In this document: positions 1 to 6,134 of the stretch, piece after piece
Layout: the number at the start of each line of letters is the position of its first letter
Position numbering within the stretch: the stretch's first letter is position 1
NCBI GenBank assembly: GCA_014379065.1
Contig: JACMMM010000248.1
Span: forward strand, 1 to 8,338
From: Saprospiraceae bacterium
GTDB taxonomy: Bacteria > Bacteroidota > Bacteroidia > Chitinophagales > Saprospiraceae
Direction: 5' to 3'
DNA: 8,338 nucleotides
Notes under the pieces: generated by a model
Told to the model about the DNA's origin: nothing
Databases searched by the model: none
What the model saw: the letters and a program-made list of their open reading frames with translations, nothing else
Made by a program: the position numbers and the translations under genes

Positions 1-52
1 GGTAGAACGTTGTGTCGTCGTGGCGTTGTGTGAAATAATACTACTCAGAAAC

Positions 53-1147
53 TTACTCCCCCTTCGATTTTTTCTCTTTAAAATCCAGCAGCACCGAGAA
101 AATGTGCGAGTACTGCACCGCCGACACATTGCCAATATCGGTCAGCGCGTAATCAATTTTTACCCGGCCAAAACGGATGCCCACGCCAAAATTGGGCTGC
201 ATGGAAAGGTTTTCCTTTGCGGGGTTGAAATCATCTTTCACCCTTTGGAAATTGCCCAAGCCGACGCGGAGTTGGAGGAATTTCTTGTAATCCGCCTCAA
301 TGCCAAGTCGGGGGTCAATGTTGATGGCTTTTGAACTCAAAAGTACATTGCGCTGGCCGTCGGTGGTCCAAACAAGATCGAGCACGGGCGTGAGGCTGCT
401 TTCTTTTCCGAGTTTAAATTTATAGGCTGCGCCCAGCACAAAACTGGGCTTGGTGATTTCGGTATTGCTCACGGGGAGTTCGTTGCCCGTATTGGTCCAA
501 GTTTGACGAATATCATCGCTGAGGTCAAAAGACCAGGCGTTGAACGTGGTCGTGAGGTCGCGGGCCTGAATGCCGAGCATGAGCGGGCCTTTGCGGTATT
601 GCGCACCCGCATCCGCGCCAAATCCCCAGGCACCGCCAAAGGAACCGATGACCCGGCGGATCACCTTAACCGAGCCGCCCACCGAGAGCGCAGGATTGCG
701 GAGTTTGCGGGCATAGCTCCCCATGAAAGCGTAGTCAGCGGCACTGAACTCCGTAACGTTGTCGTAATTGATCGTGCCATCGGTATTCACCAGATTGATG
801 GTATAGGGAATATTATCAATGCCCAATCGGATGAGCGAAAAAGCGAGGTAGGCATTATGCTCGCGGTTGAGCGATTTGCCAAAGCCGATCCAGTCGTATT
901 TGCCCACGCCTCCAAACCACTCGGCGTGCATGGCACCCGCCTGCAAGGGCGATGTTATCTGGCTGAGTCCTGCAGGATTCCAATAAGCCGCCGTGATATC
1001 GTCCGTAAGGGCGACTTGTGCGCCCGACATGCCATGGGCGCGGCCACCCACGCCGATGGCGAGGAATTCGTTGGAATATTTTTGAGCGGAAAGGGCGGAA
1101 ACGCCGATCATGAGCCAAAGCCCGAGGGAGAGTAGTTGCTTTTTCAT
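53..1147 (-). CDS. PorV/PorQ-family outer-membrane beta-barrel protein
   Basis: Predicted 364-residue outer-membrane protein. Residues 1-21 form a signal peptide: MKK, a hydrophobic core, then SALSA before QKYS. The mature N-terminus continues with FLAIGVGGRAHGMSGAQVA and the DDITAAYWNPAGL stretch (residues 49-61), which is the signature of PorV/PorQ-like (FadL-related) barrels of Bacteroidota. The remainder alternates short amphipathic strands and polar loops, and the protein ends in a barrel-type strand (HIFSVLLDF) plus a charged tail. Some family members serve the type IX secretion system as shuttle or attachment proteins; others have no known role, and nothing nearby (no gldKLMN or sprA) ties this copy to secretion. 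The ATG at 1147 was chosen over a start at 1321 because it begins exactly at the signal peptide and because the longer version would read through an intergenic inverted repeat. Length is normal for the family. The family call is fairly sure; the function is not. Confidence 0.82.
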   Translation of the reverse strand: MKKQLLSLGLWLMIGVSALSAQKYSNEFLAIGVGGRAHGMSGAQVALTDDITAAYWNPAGLSQITSPLQAGAMHAEWFGGVGKYDWIGFGKSLNREHNAYLAFSLIRLGIDNIPYTINLVNTDGTINYDNVTEFSAADYAFMGSYARKLRNPALSVGGSVKVIRRVIGSFGGAWGFGADAGAQYRKGPLMLGIQARDLTTTFNAWSFDLSDDIRQTWTNTGNELPVSNTEITKPSFVLGAAYKFKLGKESSLTPVLDLVWTTDGQRNVLLSSKAINIDPRLGIEADYKKFLQLRVGLGNFQRVKDDFNPAKENLSMQPNFGVGIRFGRVKIDYALTDIGNVSAVQYSHIFSVLLDFKEKKSKGE

Positions 1148-1166
1148 ATTGATGTCCTTGACGTTG

Positions 1167-1174
1167 CAAAAATA
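1167..1174 (-). promoter_or_regulatory. Candidate -7 box for the PorV-like gene
   Basis: Read on the minus strand this is TATTTTTG, a full match to the Bacteroidota -7 consensus TAnnTTTG, about 20 bases ahead of the ATG at 1147. I do not see a convincing TTTG -33 element at the usual distance, so the call rests on one box. Confidence 0.4.
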
Positions 1175-1264
1175 GGACGGGTTGCCCGGAAGTTTTGAAG
1201 GGATTTCTGCCTTCGCGAAATGGTCGGCGTTGAAAAAAGCACTGCTCTTCAATTCGCCGAGTGC

Positions 1265-1357
1265 TGTCCTCCCGAACGCAGTGAGGGATCTGCCCATGGG
1301 TAAAGTGGATGTTTCCGTCATTTGCTTGAGCAGTTCCCTCCCTACGTCGGGATGACA
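1265..1357. repeat. Imperfect inverted-repeat element (MITE/REP-like)
   Basis: The left arm (1265-1291) starts TGTCCTCCCG and ends GAGGGATCT. The right arm (1332-1357), read as its reverse complement, starts TGTCATCCCG and ends GAGGGAACT. Aligned with one single-base gap, the arms agree at 22 of 26 positions. The arms flank about 40 bp of unrelated sequence. The unit sits entirely between the divergent PorV-like and EAD11-like genes and contains no gene. Its form (short, non-coding, terminal inverted repeats, intergenic) resembles dispersed REP/MITE-type repeats; only a genome-wide copy count could prove that. Confidence 0.55.
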
Positions 1358-1381
1358 CTCGATGAATGGAAAATGCCAGCT

Positions 1382-1389
1382 TACTTTTG
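1382..1389 (+). promoter_or_regulatory. Candidate -7 box for the EAD11-like gene
   Basis: TACTTTTG matches the Bacteroidota -7 consensus TAnnTTTG and lies 26 bases before the ATG at 1416, which would leave a short leader of roughly 20 bases. No clear -33 TTTG is visible. It begins 25 bases after the right arm of the inverted repeat. Confidence 0.42.
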
Positions 1390-1415
1390 AGCCTTAGAAC
1401 AAACGAAATCCCGCC

Positions 1416-2288
1416 ATGTCTACTTCCAAACCAGCACTGAAAGAACTCGTTGTGAAAGGTCGCACTGACCTTGTACTCCAAAAAATAGTCGCCGCCACCA
1501 AGCCGCTGGACGATCAACATTTTTACAATCAAGCGGCGGCGCTTTCTGGGCGTTGGAGCACCAATGAGCGCAACAATAACCTTGGCACCTTGTCGGCAGA
1601 AGAGTACAAACTCGAAAAAGAGCGGATCAACCATGCCGTGCTGGCTCTGATTGACCAATTCCCCGAAAGGTCGGCTTTGCTCCGATTGGTTTTGATTGCG
1701 GCGGTTGGGATGCTTGTTCTCTACCTCCTTTTCAAATTTATGGGTCGCGACGACTCCATGCAACTCACCGTCTATGTCCAAGACGCAGCAGGCAAACCAA
1801 TTGCCGAGCTCCAAAACAAAGGCAAAGTCATCGTGGATTTTGGGAACGACCGCCGATCACCGCTCATCGGTGAAGACGGGCGGACAAACCTCGGAGAAAT
1901 ACCCGAGAAGTTTAGGGGAGGACCCATCCCCATTGTTTTAGAAGCCGAAGGCTACGAGCCTATTGAGCCTGACAAAAAATATGTGCTGAACGGAAAGCAG
2001 GTCTATTTTTTGGTGCGACGCGATAATTCCCTTGGGATAGTCTATGGGAGAGTCACAACCCGTGATGGCAACGAATTTATTGCCGGGGCACTGGTCATAG
2101 TAAGTGCAGAAGGCGGAGACACATCAACACACACGGATAGTATGGGTTACTTTCGGCTTTTGCTCCCAGAAAAAATGCACAGAAGAGAGTATCCGCTCAT
2201 CGTAAAAAAAATTGGTTTTCAAGTCGCAAGGGACAAGTTCGTCCCAAGAAGTACTCCCTTAGATATTCGTTTGGATAGGGAAGATTAA
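1416..2288 (+). CDS. EAD11-like / single-TM / carboxypeptidase-regulatory-like protein
   Basis: This 290-residue protein has three parts. Residues ~5-82 resemble effector-associated domain 11 (EAD11), a small helical adaptor domain: it opens LKELVVKGRTDLVLQKI, carries the LSGRWSTNERNNNLGTLS core, and ends in a helix with INHAVLALIDQF. Residues ~87-108 form one transmembrane helix (LLRLVLIAAVGMLVLYLLF). The rest holds two beta-sandwich segments of carboxypeptidase-regulatory-like type, at ~115-200 (LTVYVQDAAGKPIAEL) and ~206-288 (IVYGRVTTRDGNEF ... TDSMGYFRLLL). EADs are proposed death-fold-like connectors that recruit effectors in bacterial conflict systems through like-with-like contacts. 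Inference: the EAD faces the cytoplasm and the sandwiches the periplasm, so the protein could pass an envelope signal to a cytoplasmic effector. No second EAD11 protein is in the window. Charges flanking the helix do not decide topology. No Shine-Dalgarno is visible, as is usual in this phylum. It lies 116 bp upstream of the secreted TPR gene, same strand. Confidence 0.75.
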   Translation: MSTSKPALKELVVKGRTDLVLQKIVAATKPLDDQHFYNQAAALSGRWSTNERNNNLGTLSAEEYKLEKERINHAVLALIDQFPERSALLRLVLIAAVGMLVLYLLFKFMGRDDSMQLTVYVQDAAGKPIAELQNKGKVIVDFGNDRRSPLIGEDGRTNLGEIPEKFRGGPIPIVLEAEGYEPIEPDKKYVLNGKQVYFLVRRDNSLGIVYGRVTTRDGNEFIAGALVIVSAEGGDTSTHTDSMGYFRLLLPEKMHRREYPLIVKKIGFQVARDKFVPRSTPLDIRLDRED

Positions 2289-2404
2289 CTACAGGTTGAA
2301 GTAGAAATCCAAGATGGTCAATGGAGGCAAGTTTTGTACTTAATCCTCTATGCAACTATACGCTTCCCTTACACTCTTTGTGTTGAGACAAAACTGCTTT
2401 TATT

Positions 2405-4696
2405 ATGAAATCAATCCTATCCGCCCTCCTAATCCTGTGTTTTTCCAAAACGGTCAATAGCCAAAATATCAACAAAACCCTTCATGGCAAAGTCCTTTAC
2501 CACAGCAGCGGCAACAAACCCGCTGTTGGTGTGCGAATCGCCGAGCCGGATGCTAATGCTGTGTATTCTTTCGACAATGGTGATTATTCGCTCGTTTTTC
2601 AAAATAAGCAAAATGGTGCTTCTCTTACCCTTGAAGTTGGCAAAAATGACAGGAATAGTCGAAGACTTGAACTCGTCAATGAAAAAGAAGTAAAGGCCGC
2701 CAAAATCCCTGCCAATGCGAAAGAGGTGTTTGACATCATAGTTTGCCCTTATGGTCAGCGCGACATTGCTGCACAAAAATATTACAAAATCCTGCGCTCA
2801 ACAGCTGACAAAGAATTAGAAAAAAAGAAAAAGGAAATAGAGACTCTGTTCTCGCAACAAGAAAAAGATTATCAGAAAATCAGCAACTTATTTGCTCTAA
2901 TAGACAAAATGCAAACAGCACTGGATTCAGTTAAAATCAATGAACAGGCCTTATACATTTCTAGCATCAATCTTGACAGGGCTTCTCAAATAGTAAAGGA
3001 TGCGGTCTGGGAAATGGAAGAAGAACAAGATGTGGAGAGCGCACTTAAAGTTTTGAATATAGAGGCATTAGGTATCGCCTACGAATACGCCAGCACGATT
3101 AAAAGACAAGGAGAAGTTATTATAAAAAAAGCCGACGCAGAAATACAACAAGTGATAGATGGTTATATATTTAAAATCAATTTGTTGGAGCCAAAGTTTA
3201 TGTATGGAGAGATTGCGGAGTGCTATGAGAAAATATCCGATATTTATGAAAAAGAGGGATATGATAAGAAGCAATTGGCAACTAATCTTGCCAAGGTAGC
3301 AGAATATTGGAGACTCAATGGAGATTATCAAAAAGCACTGGAATTCAACTTAAAAACCTTGGCTATTCGGGAAAAATCTTTGTCTGTTGATGATTTAGAT
3401 TTGGCAAAATCGTATAGCGAAGTAGGAAAGACTTATGATAATTTGGGGAATTATAAGATAGCATTAGAGTATAATATCAGAGCACTATCAATAGGGGAAA
3501 AGGCATTACCTGCTAATCATCCCGATTTAGCCACGTTAATTGCCAACTTGGCGAAAACATATTATAATTTGAACGCCTTTCAAAAGGCATTGGAATTTCA
3601 GTTAAGTGCGATAAATATTCAAAAGGTTTTGCCAGACCATCATCTCGACTTAGCAGCAACATACAACAATATAGCCTTAACATACTTTGCATTACAACAG
3701 TATCAAAAGGCGCTTGAATTCAACTTAATGACAATTGATATTGTTGAAAAAGAGTTGCCCCCTTATCATCCTGATTTGGCCGCGTCATACAATAATTTGG
3801 CAATGACATATAGTGCTTTGAAGCAGTTTAAAAAGCAATTAGAATTCAGCTTAAAAGCCATGACTATTGCCGAAAAAGTGCTTAATTCAAAACACCCTAA
3901 TTTGGCAACTAGTTATGGAAATGTTGCAATCGCTTATAGTTTATTAAAAGACTATCAAAAAGCGCTTGAATTCAACTTAAAAGCCCTAAATATTCGTGAA
4001 AAGGTTTTACCTGCTGAACACCTTCATTTAGCAACGTCGTACAACAATTTAGCAACCTCTTATGGCTATTTAAAAGACTATCAAAAAGCGCTTGAATTCA
4101 ACTTAAAAGCTCTAAATATTCGGGAAAAAGTCCTTCCCGCCGATCATCTCGATTTGGCATGGTCATACTATAATCTGGCCATCACCTACAGCAATCTTGG
4201 CGAATATCAAAAACAATTGGAGTTCAACCTGAAATCTTTGACTATTCGGGAAGAAGTCTTGCCTGCCGATCATCCTGATTTAGCGATGTCTTATTCCAAT
4301 ATTGGTCAAGCATACCGTGACGTTGGCGAGTACGAAAAAAGCATTGAATTTAGTCAAAAAGCTATCCACATAGGAGAAGCATCAAATCCAAAACATCAAA
4401 ATTTACATCGCTATTACACCAGCTTAGGTGCCACATACTTGAAGCTCTCTTGGTATCCAGAAGCCAAAGCCGCCCTTGAAAAAGGCGAAAGATTGAAAGC
4501 CGAGGAAAGGGTTTATCGCAACTGGGCCATGTATTACGCCCTCCAAAACGACAAAGTGCGAGCAATTGAGAGCCTAAGAAAATCAATCTCCCTTGGCTTC
4601 AAAGACCTGAAATGGCTTGAAACAGAGCCTGACCTGAAAAACATCCGCAAAGAAAAGGGCTATAAAGAAATCGTAGAGCAATTAAAAAAGCAGTAA
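2405..4696 (+). CDS. Secreted beta-sandwich / coiled-coil / kinesin-light-chain-type TPR protein
   Basis: 763 residues. A signal peptide (1-19, ending VNS before QN) fixes the ATG at 2405 and sends the protein to the periplasm or beyond. Residues ~25-112 look like a carboxypeptidase-regulatory-like sandwich (LHGKVLYHSSGNKPAVGVRI ... SFDNGDYSLVF). Residues ~130-165 are a lysine/glutamate-rich probable coiled coil. From ~290 to ~700 run about ten TPR units with a 41-43-residue, mostly 42-residue, period; each resembles DLA-SY-NLA-TY---L--YQKALEFNLKAL-IREKVLP, the kinesin-light-chain type (TPR_10/TPR_12). The C-terminus (~731-763, GFKDLKWLETEPDLKNIR) matches a TPR end-of-group tail. TPR arrays bind proteins or peptides; no enzymatic domain (CHAT, caspase, kinase) is attached. 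Units 6 and 7 are almost identical in DNA, and the gene is AT-rich compared with both flanks. It could be co-transcribed with the EAD11-like gene; I found no good TAnnTTTG box in the gap between them. The ligand is unknown. Confidence 0.85.
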   Translation: MKSILSALLILCFSKTVNSQNINKTLHGKVLYHSSGNKPAVGVRIAEPDANAVYSFDNGDYSLVFQNKQNGASLTLEVGKNDRNSRRLELVNEKEVKAAKIPANAKEVFDIIVCPYGQRDIAAQKYYKILRSTADKELEKKKKEIETLFSQQEKDYQKISNLFALIDKMQTALDSVKINEQALYISSINLDRASQIVKDAVWEMEEEQDVESALKVLNIEALGIAYEYASTIKRQGEVIIKKADAEIQQVIDGYIFKINLLEPKFMYGEIAECYEKISDIYEKEGYDKKQLATNLAKVAEYWRLNGDYQKALEFNLKTLAIREKSLSVDDLDLAKSYSEVGKTYDNLGNYKIALEYNIRALSIGEKALPANHPDLATLIANLAKTYYNLNAFQKALEFQLSAINIQKVLPDHHLDLAATYNNIALTYFALQQYQKALEFNLMTIDIVEKELPPYHPDLAASYNNLAMTYSALKQFKKQLEFSLKAMTIAEKVLNSKHPNLATSYGNVAIAYSLLKDYQKALEFNLKALNIREKVLPAEHLHLATSYNNLATSYGYLKDYQKALEFNLKALNIREKVLPADHLDLAWSYYNLAITYSNLGEYQKQLEFNLKSLTIREEVLPADHPDLAMSYSNIGQAYRDVGEYEKSIEFSQKAIHIGEASNPKHQNLHRYYTSLGATYLKLSWYPEAKAALEKGERLKAEERVYRNWAMYYALQNDKVRAIESLRKSISLGFKDLKWLETEPDLKNIRKEKGYKEIVEQLKKQ
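3899..4150 (+). repeat. Near-identical 126-bp tandem TPR units
   Basis: TPR units 6 (3899-4024) and 7 (4025-4150) repeat at exactly 126 bp, i.e. 42 codons. Bases 3944-3984 are identical to 4070-4110; after one mismatch, 3986-3996 again equals 4112-4122. Other units share only the protein pattern, so this pair points to a recent unit duplication or gene conversion. Confidence 0.8.
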
Positions 4697-4758
4697 AAGC
4701 AATCAAATACTTCTTATTTTTACCCGTAATTTCAACATGAAAAAACGAAATAACGGCA

Positions 4759-5043
4759 TTGTTTATAGATTTCATCCCCAGAAAAGCCGAAAGTGAGGTG
4801 CTTCGCCTCATCCAATATTTTCCGGCAGTAGCGATTGTAGGGCCTCGACAGGTAGGAAAAACCTCGCTTGCAAAACACCTAGCAGCAAAATTGCAGAAGC
4901 CTACCGTTTATTTTGATCTGGAAGACCCCGACGATCGGGCCAAGTTTGCCAATCCGCGCCTCTTACTCGACCCATTGGCCGACCGAACTGTTATACTGGA
5001 CGAGGTGCAGAAACAGCCCGGCTATTTGAATGAAAGCCCTTAA
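4759..5043 (+). pseudogene. Truncated DUF4143-type AAA+ ATPase (N-terminal fragment)
   Basis: The frame encodes 94 residues matching the start of the AAA_14/DUF4143 family: FIPRKAESEVLRLIQYFPAV, then a Walker A loop GPRQVGKTS (28-36), the strand YFDLEDPDD (51-59), and a Walker B segment VILDEVQ (78-84). Complete members usually have about 380-450 residues including a C-terminal DUF4143 domain; here the match stops right after Walker B, at QKQPG, and a stop follows at 5041. The only in-frame start is a TTG at 4759, because a TGA at 4738 closes the frame upstream. The nearby ATG at 4737 is in another frame and gives only 19 codons. A partial -7-like box, TATTTTTA (4715-4722), lies ahead. The remainder was evidently lost at the junction with the TPR remnant. 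Intact relatives are common, poorly characterised ATPases of Bacteroidota. The fragment is almost certainly non-functional as an ATPase, lacking the sensor and lid regions. Confidence 0.8.
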
Positions 5044-5128
5044 CCGGCTCGAAACCGAACCTGACCTGAAAAATATCCGCAGGGAAAAGGGCTACAAGGA
5101 TATTGTCGAGTAGTTGAAGAAGCACTAG
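5030..5128 (+). pseudogene. 3' remnant of a second TPR end-of-group gene
   Basis: In the frame starting at 5030 the sequence reads MKALNRLETEPDLKNIRREK and then GYKDIVE, a TAG at 5111, and LKKH before a second TAG at 5126. This mirrors the end of the TPR protein encoded at 2405-4696 (WLETEPDLKNIRKEKGYKEI, then VEQLKKQ and stop). Over the 84 bases aligned I count 66 identities, with most differences at third codon positions, so it derives from an older paralog rather than a fresh copy. It has lost everything upstream, and its glutamine codon near the end has become a stop. It lies one frame away from the preceding ATPase fragment. No function is expected. Confidence 0.8.
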
Positions 5129-5172
5129 TCGAAAATCGCTCCGAACTATTCTGCCATCTGCCTTAAAAAAAA

Positions 5173-5180
5173 TACTTTTG
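5173..5180 (+). promoter_or_regulatory. Candidate -7 box for the mntA-hepT operon
   Basis: TACTTTTG, a full TAnnTTTG match, lies 17 bases before the ATG at 5198 and just after a run of eight A. The -33 element is not convincing. The position fits a short leader for the toxin-antitoxin operon. Confidence 0.5.
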
Positions 5181-5197
5181 CATCAACTCTGTCAATC

Positions 5198-5617
5198 ATG
5201 ACCCTCGAATCGCATTTCCTTTCGCGCATCCAAAGCGCAGTGCCAGACCTGAAAGCCGTGTACCTGTATGGTAGCCGGGCATTGGGCAAAGCTCGTCCCG
5301 ACAGCGACTACGATGTGGCGGTGCTGGCCGCTTCGCCATTGGAGGGGAAGGATGTGTTTTTCCGCTTGCAATTGGAATTGGCTGGGCTGACGGACAGCGG
5401 GGTAAATCTGGTGGATTTGCAGTCGCTGCCCATCGTCCTCCAGTTCGAGGTGCTACGTGGGCGCAAGCGTTTATTTTGTGCCGACCGTGCTTTTTGTGTA
5501 GATTTTGAGGCCGAAATTTTGTCTGATTACCAGCGCTTCGCCCAAGAGCGGCAAGTTATTTTAGAGGTTTTTTTAAAAAAACGCGCGGATGCCGGCAGAC
5601 AACAAATTGGCAGGTAA
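5198..5617 (+). CDS. mntA: MntA-type nucleotidyltransferase antitoxin
   Basis: 139 residues forming a minimal nucleotidyltransferase (MNT) domain. The catalytic motif GSx10DxD is complete: Gly25-Ser26 in YGSRALGK, then Asp37 and Asp39 in SDYDVAV. A third carboxylate is likely Asp73 in VNLVDLQ. The length equals that of stand-alone MntA antitoxins. In characterised MNT/HEPN (type VII) pairs, MntA neutralises its partner by transferring AMP units from ATP onto a tyrosine next to the HEPN active site; all residues needed for that chemistry are present here. It acts in the cytoplasm. The start ATG at 5198 gives the normal N-terminus. Its last 29 bases overlap the hepT gene, which implies translational coupling, antitoxin first. 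A T7A7 run (5568-5581) lies just before the overlap. Role assigned from family and context; confidence is high. Confidence 0.92.
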   Translation: MTLESHFLSRIQSAVPDLKAVYLYGSRALGKARPDSDYDVAVLAASPLEGKDVFFRLQLELAGLTDSGVNLVDLQSLPIVLQFEVLRGRKRLFCADRAFCVDFEAEILSDYQRFAQERQVILEVFLKKRADAGRQQIGR

Positions 5618-6011
5618 GGTTCTAAATTTAGAAACTTGCATCGCCCGGATACTCGAAGTGTATCAGGGCGACAGGCAGACGTTTTTGCTCGACCTACTGC
5701 GTCAAGAGTCCGTGCTGCTCAACTTGCAACGAGCCTGTGAAAACGTCATTGACATTGCCAACATCGCGGTTGCCGAACTTGACCTCGGCGTTCCCGCTTC
5801 CGCCCGCGAGAGTTTTGAGTTGTTGCAAAACGCGGCAATCGTCAGCCTTGAAATGGCTTCCCAGATGGCTACAATGGTTGGCTTCCGCAACTTGTTAGTA
5901 CACCAATACTTTCGGATTGACCCTGAAAAAGTCTGCAATTTGATTGAAGAAGATTTGCAGGATTTACAGCATTTTGCAAATGTTGTGGTGCTTCGGTTGA
6001 GTGGTTTTTAG
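5589..6011 (+). CDS. hepT: HepT-type HEPN ribonuclease toxin (DUF86 family)
   Basis: 140 residues, all-helical HEPN fold of the DUF86/HepT family. The diagnostic RX4HXY motif is intact in RNLLVHQY: Arg100, His105 and Tyr107. Arg and His are the RNase catalytic pair of HEPN toxins, and Tyr is the residue modified by MntA-type antitoxins. Upstream helices (LLDLLRQESVLLNLQRACEN and then VIDIANIAVAEL, ~33-64) match the conserved dimer-forming region of the family. Known HepT proteins cut RNA, with tRNA reported for one, and stop growth unless AMPylated. The ATG at 5589 lies inside mntA in another frame, 29 bases before that gene's stop; no alternative start is needed. Both partners appear intact, so the module is probably active. 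Whether it defends against phage or acts as an addiction module cannot be told from sequence. Confidence 0.92.
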   Translation: MPADNKLAGKVLNLETCIARILEVYQGDRQTFLLDLLRQESVLLNLQRACENVIDIANIAVAELDLGVPASARESFELLQNAAIVSLEMASQMATMVGFRNLLVHQYFRIDPEKVCNLIEEDLQDLQHFANVVVLRLSGF

Positions 6012-6023
6012 AGTCAAAAATTT

Positions 6024-6066
6024 TTACCCTGCAATTCCGCAATTGATTTGCAGAATTGCAGGGTAA
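6024..6066 (-). terminator. Strong 19-bp hairpin, probable terminator in the convergent spacer
   Basis: Arms 6024-6042 and 6048-6066 pair over 19 positions with one non-Watson-Crick pair, around a 5-base loop (TTGAT). In a minus-strand transcript that odd pair (6038/6052) is G-U, and the hairpin is followed by AAAAATTTTT (6016-6025, partly overlapping the stem base). It lies between the ends of hepT and thrS, and could stop readthrough from either side, better from thrS. Confidence 0.6.
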
Positions 6067-6132
6067 CTGTACCGATGGCTTTAGCCACAGGATGCCGAGC
6101 GTGACATCCTGCGGCTAAAACCGCCGGTACAG
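6067..6132. repeat. 28-bp-arm inverted repeat (REP/MITE-like hairpin)
   Basis: Arms 6067-6094 (beginning CTGTACCG, ending CAGGATG) and 6105-6132 match as an inverted repeat at 24 of 28 positions around a 10-base loop. All four mismatches are transitions; three of them form G-U pairs if transcribed from the minus strand, one if from the plus strand. It directly abuts the preceding hairpin. The form is that of a dispersed palindromic intergenic repeat, but copy number cannot be judged from this window. Confidence 0.6.
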
Positions 6133-6134
6133 AA

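Noticed and set aside
503..1135. Plus-strand open frame of 210 codons
   Set aside because: It lies wholly antisense to the PorV-like gene and its translation shows no domain, only arginine/alanine-rich shadow composition.
1148..1321. A 58-residue N-terminal extension of the PorV-like protein starting at 1321
   Set aside because: The signal peptide starts exactly at the ATG at 1147, and the extension would translate part of an intergenic inverted repeat.
855..1814. Minus-strand open frame of 319 codons
   Set aside because: It overlaps two well-supported genes, one of them on the same strand in another frame, and its translation has no recognisable domain.
2330..2395. 8-bp inverted repeat AGTTTTGT / ACAAAACT in the gap before the TPR gene
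   Set aside because: Short AT-rich arms about 50 bases apart are expected by chance; no hairpin or operator logic seen.
3272..4504. Regular repeats as a CRISPR array
   Set aside because: The 126-bp periodicity is coding, in frame, and encodes TPR units; there are no short conserved repeats with unique spacers.
4737..4796. ATG at 4737 as the start of the ATPase fragment
   Set aside because: It is one frame off and runs into a stop after 19 codons; the ATPase frame can only begin at the TTG at 4759.
5570..5582. Programmed -1 frameshift at T-TTA-AAA giving an MntA-HepT fusion
   Set aside because: A -1 shift leads into the wrong frame; hepT lies in the +1 frame, so only loss of one base (or gain of two) would fuse them.
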